A DNA stretch of 61,437 nucleotides, taken from positions 1 through 61,437 of the forward strand of contig CAZKBP010000036.1 in assembly GCA_964551015.1 (NCBI GenBank), in the 5' to 3' direction. The DNA is from CAZKBP01 sp964551015. Its GTDB lineage: Bacteria; Bacteroidota; Bacteroidia; Cytophagales; Microscillaceae. The notes under the pieces are model-generated. The model saw only the letters and a list, made by a program, of their open reading frames with translations, was not told the origin of the DNA and ran no database searches. The position numbers and the translations under genes are program-made. This document shows positions 45,393 to 54,833 of the stretch, piece by piece. Positions within the stretch are counted from its first letter, which is position 1. The number at the start of each line of letters is the position of its first letter.

Positions 45393-46201
45393 TGCTTTTC
45401 TTCAAAATCATATTCAAAGAAATTTACCACCTCTTCCGCAAAAAACACGGGAGAAAGTTTTTGTGGCTAGCTTGGCGTTACGGACGAAAACCCCGATACC
45501 AAGCGGTACAAATTAACGTGTCCAAATTTTTGCTGGAAGTGCCAGACGCGCTCTCTTTTATCTGGCAATACAAAGAAATCTTTGTAGATGAATCCTATGG
45601 TTTTTTGAGCGAAACCGAGCAGCCTTATATTATAGACTGTGGAGCCAATCTGGGATTGAGCTGTTTGTATTTCAAGCAAATTTATCCTGAGGCCAAAATC
45701 ATTGCCTTCGAGGCAGACCCTAAAATTGCCAAGGTTCTTAGAAAAAATCTAGAGAATAATCACGCAGAAGATATCGAGGTGATTGCCCAGGCCGTCTGGA
45801 GCCATCCCGAAGGAGTAGCCATGCATCTGGCCGGAGCAGACGTTTCTTCTGTACACGGGAAAGGGGAAAAGGTAGCCGTTCCCTCCATCCGACTTAAAGA
45901 TTATCTGGTGGAGGCATCTCAAGTAGATATGTTGAAAATAGATATCGAGGGCGCTGAGCTAGAAGTGGTTCAAGATTGCCGAGGAGAATTGCAGAAGGTC
46001 AAAAATCTTTTTGTGGAATATCATTCCTTTTCAGGAGAGAAGCAGAATTTACATAAACTATTGGCCATTTTAACCGAAAATCAATTTCGTTATTATATCG
46101 TGCATCCTTTTCCGAAGGAGGCTCCTCTCTTGAATCGCTTAGAACGCCAAGGACAAACCATGGATTTACAACTAAATATTCACGCGTATCGGGAGGAGTA
46201 G
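45392..46201 (+). CDS. FkbM family methyltransferase
   Basis: This 269-residue SAM-dependent methyltransferase has motif I IIDCGANLGLS, the acidic motif FEADPKI, and FkbM-family KIDIEGAELEV. FkbM proteins O-methylate sugars or other hydroxyls. In a glycosyltransferase cluster it would methylate a glycan. The start overlaps the stop of the upstream gene. A 288-bp palindromic repeat block follows immediately. Confidence 0.88.
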   Translation: MLFFKIIFKEIYHLFRKKHGRKFLWLAWRYGRKPRYQAVQINVSKFLLEVPDALSFIWQYKEIFVDESYGFLSETEQPYIIDCGANLGLSCLYFKQIYPEAKIIAFEADPKIAKVLRKNLENNHAEDIEVIAQAVWSHPEGVAMHLAGADVSSVHGKGEKVAVPSIRLKDYLVEASQVDMLKIDIEGAELEVVQDCRGELQKVKNLFVEYHSFSGEKQNLHKLLAILTENQFRYYIVHPFPKEAPLLNRLERQGQTMDLQLNIHAYREE

Positions 46202-46488
46202 GAGTTAGAATTGAGGAGCTAGGAGTTAGTATTGAGGAGCTAGGAGCTAGAATTTAGGAGCTAGGAGCTAGAATTTAGGAGTTAGGAGTTAGAATTTAGG
46301 AGTTAGTATTGAGGAGCTAGGAGCTAGAATTTAGGAGTTAGTATTGAGGAGTTAGGAGTTCAGAACTCCGAAAAGGTAGTTCGGAACTCCGAAAAGCTTA
46401 GCTTGGGGGTTGCAACCCCCAAGCTAAACTAGCTCCTGACTCCTGACTCCTAGCTTCTGACTCCTGACTCCTGACTCCCAGCTCCTCC
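46201..46488. repeat. Composite inverted-repeat block inside the glycan cluster
   Basis: The left half (46201-46366) is built from AGGAGTTAGGAG and AGGAGCTAGGAG words. The right half (46430-46488) is built from the complementary CTCCTGACTCCTGACTCC words. At the centre is a perfect 30-bp palindrome (46398-46427) with G5 and C5 tracts, flanked by two copies of a GAACTCCGAAAAG word (near 46370 and 46390). The whole block could fold into one long imperfect hairpin. It lies directly between the FkbM gene and the next glycosyltransferase gene. Confidence 0.85.
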
Positions 46489-46512
46489 ATGCTAGCATTT
46501 CCCAAAAACTGT

Positions 46513-47796
46513 ATGAAAATTTTATTTATCAATACTTTCGATACTTACGGAGGGGCGACGGCCTCGTGTCGCAGAGTTTTTCAGGCCATAGATCAGCACA
46601 CAGACCTGGAAATGAAGCTCTTGGTACATCGCCAGACCGAATCTCACCCTCAGGTAAAAAGTATCCAACCCGGATGGTGGGGACAAAAATATGCTTTTCT
46701 CCAGTTTGTGATGGAGCGTTTGATGCTCTGGCCCAAGCTACGCGAACGTGCGCAGCGTTTTGCTTTTTCGCCGGCCAATATTGGCAATGATATTCGCCAG
46801 CATCCTTGGGTACAAGCCGCCGACATTTTGCACTTGCATTGGATTAACTTTGGCTTTTTATCCAATCGCTCTCTCGAGCAACTGACGCACTTGGGCAAGC
46901 CCATCGTATGGACGCTACACGATATGTGGGCCTTTACGGGAGGCTGTCATTACGTGGGAAATTGCCAAAGCTACCAAAAACATTGTGGGTATTGCCCTTT
47001 TCTTAAAGGAGAACGTGAAAAGGATCTTGCTTACCGAGTTTTTGAACAAAAGCGGCAAGTTTTCGAGAGTAAGCATTTCCATTTTATCACCTCGAGTGAG
47101 TGGCTGGCAGACTGTCTAAGAGCGAGTGCCTTGGCGAGGCATTTGCCCGTGCAAGCGATTCCTACTCCCATTGATACAAAATTATTTCATAAAAAAAAGC
47201 GTGAATCAGCACGAGCCGCCTTAAAAATTTCTAATCATAAGTTTTTAATGCTGTTTGGCTCTATGAATACTTCTGATCCGCGCAAAGGCTTTATTTATTT
47301 GCAAGAGGCATTAGATTTTCTAAAAAATACCCATCCCGAAGCACTGAATAGTTTAGAGCTTTTGGTCTTTGGAAAATCTGACGCGGAGATACTGGAGAGC
47401 CTGCCTTTCCCCGTACATGATTTAGGTTTCTTAGATAGTAAAACGGATTTGGTCAATGCTTACAATGCCGCGCATCTCTTTGTATTGCCTTCTTTGGAGG
47501 ATAATCTGCCCAATACCATCATAGAAGCTCTGGCTTGTGGCTGCCCTACGGTGGCCTTTCGCTCGGGAGGCATCCCCGAGATGATCCAACACCAGCAGAC
47601 AGGCTATCTGGCCGAAGCACGTTCTGCCCAAGACTTAGCCCAAGGAATGGCTTGGCTTTGGCAGCTACACGAGCAAAATCCAGTGCAATATCAAACCATA
47701 GAACAGCAGGCACAGCAACAGGCTCAAGCACAATTTTCAGAGCCAGCCATTGCTCGGCAATACCTAGCTTTGTACCAGCAATTAGCTTCTAGATAA
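46513..47796 (+). CDS. Family 4 (GT-B) glycosyltransferase
   Basis: This 427-residue protein has the N-terminal MKILFINTFDTYGGA acceptor-domain start. The C-terminal GT4 donor site contains FGSMNTSDPRKG and then LPSLEDNLPNTIIEALACG, the conserved E-x7-E region. The ATG at 46513 fits this start better than the one eight codons upstream, which lies at the edge of the repeat block. The substrate is unknown. A nine-base gap separates it from the next gene. Confidence 0.9.
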   Translation: MKILFINTFDTYGGATASCRRVFQAIDQHTDLEMKLLVHRQTESHPQVKSIQPGWWGQKYAFLQFVMERLMLWPKLRERAQRFAFSPANIGNDIRQHPWVQAADILHLHWINFGFLSNRSLEQLTHLGKPIVWTLHDMWAFTGGCHYVGNCQSYQKHCGYCPFLKGEREKDLAYRVFEQKRQVFESKHFHFITSSEWLADCLRASALARHLPVQAIPTPIDTKLFHKKKRESARAALKISNHKFLMLFGSMNTSDPRKGFIYLQEALDFLKNTHPEALNSLELLVFGKSDAEILESLPFPVHDLGFLDSKTDLVNAYNAAHLFVLPSLEDNLPNTIIEALACGCPTVAFRSGGIPEMIQHQQTGYLAEARSAQDLAQGMAWLWQLHEQNPVQYQTIEQQAQQQAQAQFSEPAIARQYLALYQQLASR

Positions 47797-47805
47797 TTAG
47801 ATAAA

Positions 47806-48585
47806 ATGGATTCTCAACTCCTTTCTTCTCCACCTTTGGTGAGCATCATCACGGTTACCTATCAAGCCGAATCCTATTTGGAGGCAACCATCCAAAGTGT
47901 TTTGAAGCAGACTTATCCTCACCTAGAATACATTATTATAGATGGAGGCTCTCAAGATGGCACCTTGGAGATCATCCGTCGGTATGAAGAGAAGATTTCC
48001 CATTGGCTGAGTGAGCCAGATGAGGGTATTTATGATGCTATGAACAAAGGCATCCGACAAGCTAGTGGGGATTATCTTTGGTTTATCAATGCTGGTGATG
48101 AAATCTATGCCGAAGATACGCTGGAGAAGATTTTCCAAGCACCTCCTTGGGCGGATGTGTATTATGGAGAAGCTGAATTTAGGGATTTGGAAGGAAATTA
48201 CTTAGGACTACGCAGTGAAGTAACGCCGCTCAAACTCCCCTCTAAACTCCACTGGCGAAGCTTGAAAAGAGGGATGGTGGTATGCCACCAAGCGATCTTA
48301 GTCAATAAATCAATAGTGGTAGATTATGATCTCAGCCATCCCTACAGTGCAGATATTGATTGGATCATCAGATGCCTCCAAAAAGCTGAAAAAATCCAGC
48401 ATACACACCTGATTTTGGCGATATATTTGCAGGGCGGGTTTTCTCGCCGTCATTTGCGTGCTTCCCTCCTGGACCGCTTCCGAATCCTTCAAAAGCACTA
48501 TGGCTTTGTGCAAAATATCTGGAATCACGGGTTGATTTTGCTCAGAAGCTTGGCATTCATCCTCAGGCGGCGGCGGGGTTATTAG
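47806..48585 (+). CDS. Family 2 glycosyltransferase (WcaA-like)
   Basis: This 259-residue GT-A protein has SIITVTYQAESYL, IDGGSQDGT and the SEPDEGIYDAMNKG region typical of colanic-acid and capsule transferases. INAGDE serves as the metal-binding segment. It is the last gene of the glycan cluster and is followed, 147 bases on, by a strong terminator. Confidence 0.9.
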   Translation: MDSQLLSSPPLVSIITVTYQAESYLEATIQSVLKQTYPHLEYIIIDGGSQDGTLEIIRRYEEKISHWLSEPDEGIYDAMNKGIRQASGDYLWFINAGDEIYAEDTLEKIFQAPPWADVYYGEAEFRDLEGNYLGLRSEVTPLKLPSKLHWRSLKRGMVVCHQAILVNKSIVVDYDLSHPYSADIDWIIRCLQKAEKIQHTHLILAIYLQGGFSRRHLRASLLDRFRILQKHYGFVQNIWNHGLILLRSLAFILRRRRGY

Positions 48586-48732
48586 TAAAATGTGGATTTT
48601 CTTGTTTTATATTCGCAAAATCGGAGTGCTTTCGGCTTTTGGCACCGTTGTTGTTCTACTCTAAGTGCTATTAATTTTGGTGTCATTTTTGTTTCAGGCA
48701 ATCGGTCAAGTTTTTGGCTTGAATGCCTTCCC

Positions 48733-48775
48733 GGCGATGTTAATCCATATTTATGGGTCAGCATCGCCTTTTTTT
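48733..48775 (+). terminator. Terminator of the glycan cluster
   Basis: Arms 48733-48749 and 48752-48768 form a 17-base stem with two G-U pairs and one mismatch, a very small loop, and seven Ts at 48769-48775. The rest of the 334-bp gap between 48586 and 48919 shows no credible gene. Confidence 0.8.
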
Positions 48776-48919
48776 ATGGAATGCCTCAAAAAATAATCAC
48801 CAGAAATCAAGCGCGATCTAAGTGCTATTGCGTGATGAGGCTTGTTTCAAGTACCCTTTGTTTTACAAGCATCAGATGAAACGAGTAAGCAACCACGAGC
48901 CACTAAAAACTAACCATCC

Positions 48920-50377
48920 TTATAAGCTACTGCGGAAATTCAAAAAGAAGCCAAATTCTCCATCCCGATTGACCGAATAGTTCAGCTTAAAAATTAAATC
49001 ATAAAAAGTGACTACATCCAGCCCAAGCCCCGCTCCGTAGAGAAGCTTGTTCGAGAAACGCTGATTATTTTCGGTAAAATAATCGTCTCGTACATAGCCT
49101 GTATCAAAATAAGCGGTGAGATAAGCAGCCAAAGGAATAGTACGAAATTGCTGAATAGGGATGAAATTTAGCTCTTTTTGTGTTTTGAAAAGCTGAAAAC
49201 GAAGCGTATTTTTACTGAGAACATAACTATGCCCATCAATCACGTAGAGTTCATAACCCCTCAAAAAATCTTCTCGGTAGCCCAGCGCCTGCGCATTGAA
49301 GTAGGGCTGCTCGGGTTGAAAAGACACACGACCCTTGAAAAAATTCTCTAAATAGAATCCTTTGCCCAGCTCCTTGAGCAACTGGTAAGTAGCTAAAAAA
49401 CGCGTATTGTTTAATCCATTAAAAATACCTAATCCGCTACGATGTGCTTCTAATTGGAGTAAATTTCCGTGAAGTGGATAAGCAGCAATGTCTCTCTTAT
49501 CTTTCTTAAAGCTATAGGATAAATTGAAGTATTGAATCCGATTATCCAAACTCAAATAAAATTGAGGGTTCAGTTCTAGGATGGTGTCCGCTACGTAATT
49601 ACTCACATACTTGAGCTCTAAGCGATGGAACTGGTAATAAGCATTCCGCTTGGTCAGGGCAACGGAGGCCTCGAGTCGTTCTTGTAAAACCGAAGAAGAA
49701 TCGGCAAAATCTAGCTGGTGGCCACTGGTACGATAAGCGATGGATTTATTTTGGCGATAACTAGCACCGAAGATCAGTCCGTGCTTTTGCTTTTGGTCGA
49801 TGTAAGGGATTTCGTAGACGAGGCCAAACTTTCGGGTGAAACCAAACTGAGCCAAGAGGTCTAGCTTTTCTTTACGCCCCCTAAAATTTTCAATAACCAC
49901 TCTCACCCCGTAGTTTGTGCGCCCGAAGTCAGCATCGTAAGTATTCCACCATTCATTAAAATTACGATCAGACAACTCGAAGATCGGACCAGGGAATATG
50001 TACCAACGCTCTTCCAATTTGATGCGAAGCAGTGCCTGAGGAGGATTTGCATTCTCTAAGGATAAATCAACGGTTACGAAAAGGTTGGTATTAAAAATTT
50101 TATTACGATTGCGAACCAGGGCCGTATCTATTTTAGAAACAAAGAGGGTATCACCTACCTTCAGGTCTAATTCGCGAAGGATAATATCTTTACGGGTTTT
50201 ACGATTGCCCTCGATTACAATGTAGCCAATCACGTAGTAAGCCAATTCGGGAGCACTTTGGAGGATAGGATGCTTTTCATCGGTTTTTTGAACCAATGCC
50301 TGTGCGTCTACCCGGGGCAGGAGCAAGATGAGGAATAATAGGCAAAAAGTTAATAGTTTTATAAAAAGACTGGTCAT
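48920..50377 (-). CDS. POTRA-domain outer-membrane barrel (Omp85 superfamily)
   Basis: This 485-residue protein has a signal peptide ending near VDAQA. One POTRA domain at about 50-130 carries IEGNRKTRKDIILREL and then the FNTNLF helix. A barrel of about 16 strands ends in F-x-L. It is shorter than BamA, with one POTRA instead of five. Possible roles are lipid or protein insertion or export in the outer membrane. No partner gene is adjacent. Confidence 0.85.
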   Translation of the reverse strand: MTSLFIKLLTFCLLFLILLLPRVDAQALVQKTDEKHPILQSAPELAYYVIGYIVIEGNRKTRKDIILRELDLKVGDTLFVSKIDTALVRNRNKIFNTNLFVTVDLSLENANPPQALLRIKLEERWYIFPGPIFELSDRNFNEWWNTYDADFGRTNYGVRVVIENFRGRKEKLDLLAQFGFTRKFGLVYEIPYIDQKQKHGLIFGASYRQNKSIAYRTSGHQLDFADSSSVLQERLEASVALTKRNAYYQFHRLELKYVSNYVADTILELNPQFYLSLDNRIQYFNLSYSFKKDKRDIAAYPLHGNLLQLEAHRSGLGIFNGLNNTRFLATYQLLKELGKGFYLENFFKGRVSFQPEQPYFNAQALGYREDFLRGYELYVIDGHSYVLSKNTLRFQLFKTQKELNFIPIQQFRTIPLAAYLTAYFDTGYVRDDYFTENNQRFSNKLLYGAGLGLDVVTFYDLIFKLNYSVNRDGEFGFFLNFRSSL

Positions 50378-50811
50378 GGTTTCGTCTTATCTTGAATCTG
50401 AGTGGTGCTTAGCCATTTTTGTATTTAAGAAATTTACGTGCTTTGGATTGAAACAGTTTTGAATGAGATAAAACCCCTAAATATGCTAATGTCTGGTATT
50501 TTGCTAACAAACTACTGTACCGATGATCCCCTCAGTTTGTAAAAGGTTGAAAAGCCTCACCTAGATTTGCTTAAACAAGTGGAGTTAAGAGGATTAGCTT
50601 TTCAACACGTATTTTGACCCTCTCCTTGCATTCAAATTTATATAAATTTCCTTCCTTTTAGTAATATTTCACGCGAAATCTTGTCGCCCAGAGCTGGGGC
50701 GGGCGCGCAAAATAAAGGCTTTTTTTGCTTTATTTAGGATAATTTTTTAGCTTAGATAAAACATTTCTTAGTCTAGATTTAACGATTTTAAGTTATCTTA
50801 GATTCCTTCTT
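50378..50811. other. Gene-free gap upstream of the acetate island
   Basis: This 434-bp stretch has no credible ORF. It contains a hairpin AAATAAAG/CTTTATTT with arms at 50710-50717 and 50728-50735, and AT-rich sequence with the word CTTAGAT repeated near 50752 and 50797. It probably holds the promoter of the 74-aa gene, but no clear TAnnTTTG box was found. Confidence 0.5.
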
Positions 50812-51036
50812 ATGATGAAGAATCTTAATACAAATAAGCGCATCCACGGGGCGCAAGTACTCTTTGTTTCGCTACTCTTTTTAGTACTCTTCAATTTTCC
50901 CATCCTTTCTATATTTAGTAAAGTATCTTTTTTGGGGGGAGTGCCCGTCTTGTACTGGTATGTATTCTCGGCCTGGTTACTGTCTATTATTTTAATCGTG
51001 GGATTGCTAGAGGGTTCCCGAAAACGGGAGCGTTAA
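50812..51036 (+). CDS. Small two-helix membrane protein linked to the SSS-kinase
   Basis: This 74-residue protein has two hydrophobic helices (about 17-37 and 45-65) around FPILSIFSK and a GVPVLYWYV turn, ending RKRER. The pattern resembles small subunits (DUF3311-type) that accompany Na+/solute symporters. It lies 195 bp before the symporter-kinase gene on the same strand. That gap contains ATTCGTT and AACGAAT words as an inverted pair. Its role as a partner is inferred from position. Confidence 0.65.
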   Translation: MMKNLNTNKRIHGAQVLFVSLLFLVLFNFPILSIFSKVSFLGGVPVLYWYVFSAWLLSIILIVGLLEGSRKRER

Positions 51037-51233
51037 TGCACAATTTTCATAAAAATAGAAAGAAGAGTAGCTCTGAAAAACTGACATTCGTTGGCAAGGA
51101 GTGCCGACAGGCTTAGCGTTCGCAAGGTGCTGACTTGGAAAAGGTTAGCCAGAGCTCACGCGCCCGCACGCGTCCGCAAACGAATTTTGTAAAATGAGAA
51201 ATAATTCTATAAACTTCAAATCAGGTCAGTGTG

Positions 51234-53981
51234 ATGTCTGAGATGTTTATCATCATTCTCTGTTTTTGCTATCTAATTCTCCTCTTTGCGATTGCTTACT
51301 GGGGAGAAAGGAGAGCAAAATCTGGCCATAGCTTGGTCAATAATCCTTACGTTTTTGCGTTTTCGCTGACCGTTTATTGCACGGCTTGGACTTACTACGG
51401 CAGTGTAGGACGTGCCGCACAACACGGCATTGATTTTTTGACGATTTACATCGGACCCACCGTGCTCATGCCCATTTGGTGGATTGTGATGCGTAAAATT
51501 ATTCGGATTTGTAAGGCCAAGCATATTACCTCCATTGCAGACTTTATCTCGTCGCGCTATGGTAATAGTAGCTTATTGGGGGTAGTGGTTACGATTGTTT
51601 GCTTATTGGGGGTTACGCCTTACATTGCCCTTCAGCTGAAAGCCATCTCTGCCAGTTTATTGACACTAACCGATACACGCTTACTAGGACTCGAGACGGG
51701 ACAAACGGTGCTCTTCACAGATTCTGCTTTTTACATGATGTTGTTCTTGGCTTTGTTCACGGTGCTTTTTGGCACAAGAAATATTGAGGCCACCGAAAGG
51801 CACGAGGGCATGGTAACCGCAATTGCCTTTGAGTCTATCGTCAAGTTATTAGCTTTCATTCTAGTAGGCGTGTTCGTGACCTATGGTGTATTTGGAGGTG
51901 TACAAGATATTTTTCAGCAGGCCGTGCGTTTACCCGAGCTAAATCGTTTGTTCACGATGGAAGAGCCACAATCTTATGTACGTTGGTTTTGTTTGTGCCT
52001 GGTTTCCATGTTGGCTTTCATGTTTTTGCCTCGGCAATTCCAAGTGGCCGTGGTAGAAAATGTAAATCGCAAACACCTCACCAAAGCCGCTTGGCTCTTT
52101 CCACTCTACTTGTTGATCATTAACATCTTTGTGCTGCCCATTGCGCTGGGGGGCACACTCCTCTTTCCGCAAGGAAATGTGAATTCAGATACTTACGTGC
52201 TGGCCATTCCGCTGAGTCAGGGGCAGCATTTTTTTGCCATTTTAGCCTTTTTAGGAGGATTTTCGGCAGCCACGAGTATGATTATCGTTTCTACCACGGC
52301 ACTCAGCGTGATGATGAGTAATAATCTCATTATGCCCATTTTGGTGAACATCCCCAAACTCAAACAACGATACACGAATCAGTTGGGAAAATTGCTGCTC
52401 TACATTCGTCGCCTGAGCATTTTAATTATCCTACATTTAGCATATACTTACTACAAGATTTTGGCAGAAAATATTGCCTTAGTTTCCATTGGTTTGGTCT
52501 CATTTGTCGCCGTGGCTCAATTTGCTCCTGCTATTCTGGGAGGAATTTATTGGAAAAGAGCCAACAAAGAAGGAGCCATGATGGGTATCTTGAGCGGATT
52601 TGCCATCTGGTTTTACACCTTGGTATTTCCTTCTTTTGCTACGGCTGGGGTGATTTCAGAAAATATCATTCAAGCTGGCCCTTGGGGCTGGGCGGTGTTT
52701 CGTCCTTATGCATTACTGGGTCTGGAGGGTATGGATAAGATTTCGCATGCTTTCTTTTGGAGCATGTTTTTCAATCTCTTAGGTTACGTGGGGGGCTCCT
52801 ATGCCTTCAAGCAAACGGCCAAGGGAGAAAATCAAGCGGAAATATTTGTCAATATTTATAAGTATTATGAATCCTACGACGGGGCGATTTACTGGAAAGG
52901 TACTGCTTACATTCAAGATTTGAGAATTTTGCTCACCGATTTTCTAGGGAAAAAACGAACCAATCAAGCCTTTGAAGATTTTTCCAAGATCTATGGCAAA
53001 AATTGGCAGAGAAGCCCGCAGGCGGACTTCCATCTCATTGCTTACACCGAGCGGCTCCTAGCGGGAACCATCGGTGTGGCCGCCGCCAGAACCATGATTG
53101 CCTCGGTGGTCAAAGATGAGGAAGAGATCCGAATAGAAGAAGTTTATGATATTCTACGAGAGTCACAGCAATTGATCTTGCTCAATCAAGAACTCAAAGA
53201 AAAATCTATTGAGCTACAAAAAACCAGTGATCAACTCAAAGTCGCCAATCAACAATTACAAAAGGCAGACGACCAAAAGAACGAATTTATCTCCACGGTC
53301 ACGCACGAAATGCGCACACCGATTACTTCTATTCGCGCTTTTTCGGAAATTTTGTACGATAATGATGACTTGAATCTCGAGGAAAAACGACATTTTCTGA
53401 GTACAATTATCAAAGAAACGAACCGAATGGAGCGGCTCATTAATCAAGTACTCGAGCTAGAAAAATTTGACTCGGGAAAACAAAAGCTCAATATTTCGTT
53501 ACTAGATATAAATGCCACGATATTAGAAGCAACCGAATCTTTGAGGCAGGTGATCCAAGATAAAGGGATTCATCTTACTTTGAACCTCCCGTCGGATTTG
53601 CCCTCTGTGCAGGGAGATAAAGATCGAATCACTCAAGTAATTCTCAATTTGCTCTCTAACGCAATCAAATTTTGCGATCCAGCAAACCCCCAAGTCAAAA
53701 TTGATTCATGTAAAGTGGAACATATGTTGCGTGTGAGGGTTTACGATAATGGTAGAGGAATCAAAGAAGAGTTTAAGAATTTGATTTTTGATAAATTTTA
53801 TCAAGCAGAAGACCAAAACATACGCAAACCCAAAGGGAGTGGCCTCGGTTTGGCTATCTGTAAAAAGATCATCCAGTATCATCAAGGAGAAATCTGGGTA
53901 GAGAGTGAAGAAAATCACTTTTCTAGGTTCTGCTTCACGGTTCCTCTCGCATTGCAGGCGCAAACCAAGGTCCAGGTTTAA
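51234..53981 (+). CDS. Na+/solute symporter-STAC-histidine kinase fusion (CrbS-like)
   Basis: This 915-residue protein has about 13 transmembrane helices of the SLC5/SSS family (1 to about 525). A STAC-like region near 540-640 contains ERLLAGTIGVAAART, and a coiled coil follows. A full histidine kinase comes next: H-box STVTHEMRTP with H691, N-box VILNLLSNAIKF, G1 VYDNGRGI and G2 GSGLGLAICKK. The architecture is that of CrbS, which senses carboxylates such as acetate through its symporter domain and controls acs. ATG at 51234 is used, with GTG one codon earlier. The genes downstream fit an acetate role. Confidence 0.92.
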   Translation: MSEMFIIILCFCYLILLFAIAYWGERRAKSGHSLVNNPYVFAFSLTVYCTAWTYYGSVGRAAQHGIDFLTIYIGPTVLMPIWWIVMRKIIRICKAKHITSIADFISSRYGNSSLLGVVVTIVCLLGVTPYIALQLKAISASLLTLTDTRLLGLETGQTVLFTDSAFYMMLFLALFTVLFGTRNIEATERHEGMVTAIAFESIVKLLAFILVGVFVTYGVFGGVQDIFQQAVRLPELNRLFTMEEPQSYVRWFCLCLVSMLAFMFLPRQFQVAVVENVNRKHLTKAAWLFPLYLLIINIFVLPIALGGTLLFPQGNVNSDTYVLAIPLSQGQHFFAILAFLGGFSAATSMIIVSTTALSVMMSNNLIMPILVNIPKLKQRYTNQLGKLLLYIRRLSILIILHLAYTYYKILAENIALVSIGLVSFVAVAQFAPAILGGIYWKRANKEGAMMGILSGFAIWFYTLVFPSFATAGVISENIIQAGPWGWAVFRPYALLGLEGMDKISHAFFWSMFFNLLGYVGGSYAFKQTAKGENQAEIFVNIYKYYESYDGAIYWKGTAYIQDLRILLTDFLGKKRTNQAFEDFSKIYGKNWQRSPQADFHLIAYTERLLAGTIGVAAARTMIASVVKDEEEIRIEEVYDILRESQQLILLNQELKEKSIELQKTSDQLKVANQQLQKADDQKNEFISTVTHEMRTPITSIRAFSEILYDNDDLNLEEKRHFLSTIIKETNRMERLINQVLELEKFDSGKQKLNISLLDINATILEATESLRQVIQDKGIHLTLNLPSDLPSVQGDKDRITQVILNLLSNAIKFCDPANPQVKIDSCKVEHMLRVRVYDNGRGIKEEFKNLIFDKFYQAEDQNIRKPKGSGLGLAICKKIIQYHQGEIWVESEENHFSRFCFTVPLALQAQTKVQV

Positions 53982-54119
53982 TTTTGAATGGGTAAATTAT
54001 ACTTTTTCGGGGAATTAGAAAGTTACCGCTCAAAAAAAATAGCTTTTCATTTTTTTAAAGCCCCTGCGCCCTTAGTTTAGCAACGTAATTTATTTTTTTC
54101 ATTGTAAGTTTAAAAAAAG

Positions 54120-54491
54120 ATGTCGAAGGTATTGATTGTTGATGATGAACCTAATATTCTACTTTCTCTGGAATTTTTGATGAAGAAAGAAGGATACACG
54201 GTGTATATTGCCCGCGATGGAAAGGAAGCGATTGATATAGTCAAGAAAGAAAATCCTAAGGTGGTCATTCTAGACATTATGATGCCCGAGGTAGACGGAT
54301 ACGAAGTATGTAGCTATATCAAATCCAATCCGCAACTCGAGGACATTAGAGTGGTTTTTCTTAGTGCCAAAAGCAAAGATGCAGATATCGAGAAAGGCTA
54401 CCAAAGTGGCGCAGATTTGTATCTCACCAAGCCTTTCTCTACGCGTGCTTTGGTCAAGGAGGTCAAAAATCTTTTCTTGAATCACGCCTGA
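54120..54491 (+). CDS. Receiver-only response regulator
   Basis: This 123-residue CheY-like protein is a bare REC domain with acidic pocket D8/D9, phospho-acceptor D52, S82 and K104. It lacks any DNA-binding or enzymatic output. In known acetate-switch systems the partner CrbR carries a C-terminal HTH. Here that domain is absent, and a separate HTH protein is encoded 342 bp downstream. It follows the kinase gene by 138 bp, so it is the likely phospho-partner. Confidence 0.92.
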   Translation: MSKVLIVDDEPNILLSLEFLMKKEGYTVYIARDGKEAIDIVKKENPKVVILDIMMPEVDGYEVCSYIKSNPQLEDIRVVFLSAKSKDADIEKGYQSGADLYLTKPFSTRALVKEVKNLFLNHA

Positions 54492-54772
54492 TACTTTTTT
54501 TTGCCCACTACTTGCCGCCTTCTTGCTAATGACTCGCAGCTTTATTGATCGCTTTCCAAAGTAAGATACGTTTCTTGCCTTCAATGTATCTCCCCCGCTT
54601 GGAGGTTTAGCAGACCTGTTTTCATCTTGTCTGTATACAAATTGAGCGACCTTTCTGCTCCAAATTCTTCTCTTGTCATTTAAAAAATAATTGGCATTTT
54701 ATTGGCTGTTTTTAACTTCTGAGCATTTTTTGTTTCAGGAACAGGCTTTATAGGCTTAATACCACCCAAACC

Positions 54773-54808
54773 TTGCTAAATTAGTATATGTTTGCTAAAT
54801 TGATATAT
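54773..54808 (+). promoter_or_regulatory. Tandem 17-bp direct repeat, putative operator
   Basis: TTGCTAAATTAGTATAT at 54773-54789 and TTGCTAAATTGATATAT at 54792-54808 agree at 15 of 17 positions and are offset by 19 bp, just under two helical turns. They lie 26 bases before the start of the InsA-like gene. The word TATGTTTG (54787-54794), a -7-like box, sits across them. The arrangement would suit binding of a dimeric regulator. Confidence 0.5.
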
Positions 54809-54833
54809 AAACTCATTTAAGCAATATTTACGC

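Noticed and set aside
48592..48879. 95-codon ORF after the glycan cluster
   Set aside because: It starts with GTG and reads through the strong terminator hairpin. No motif.
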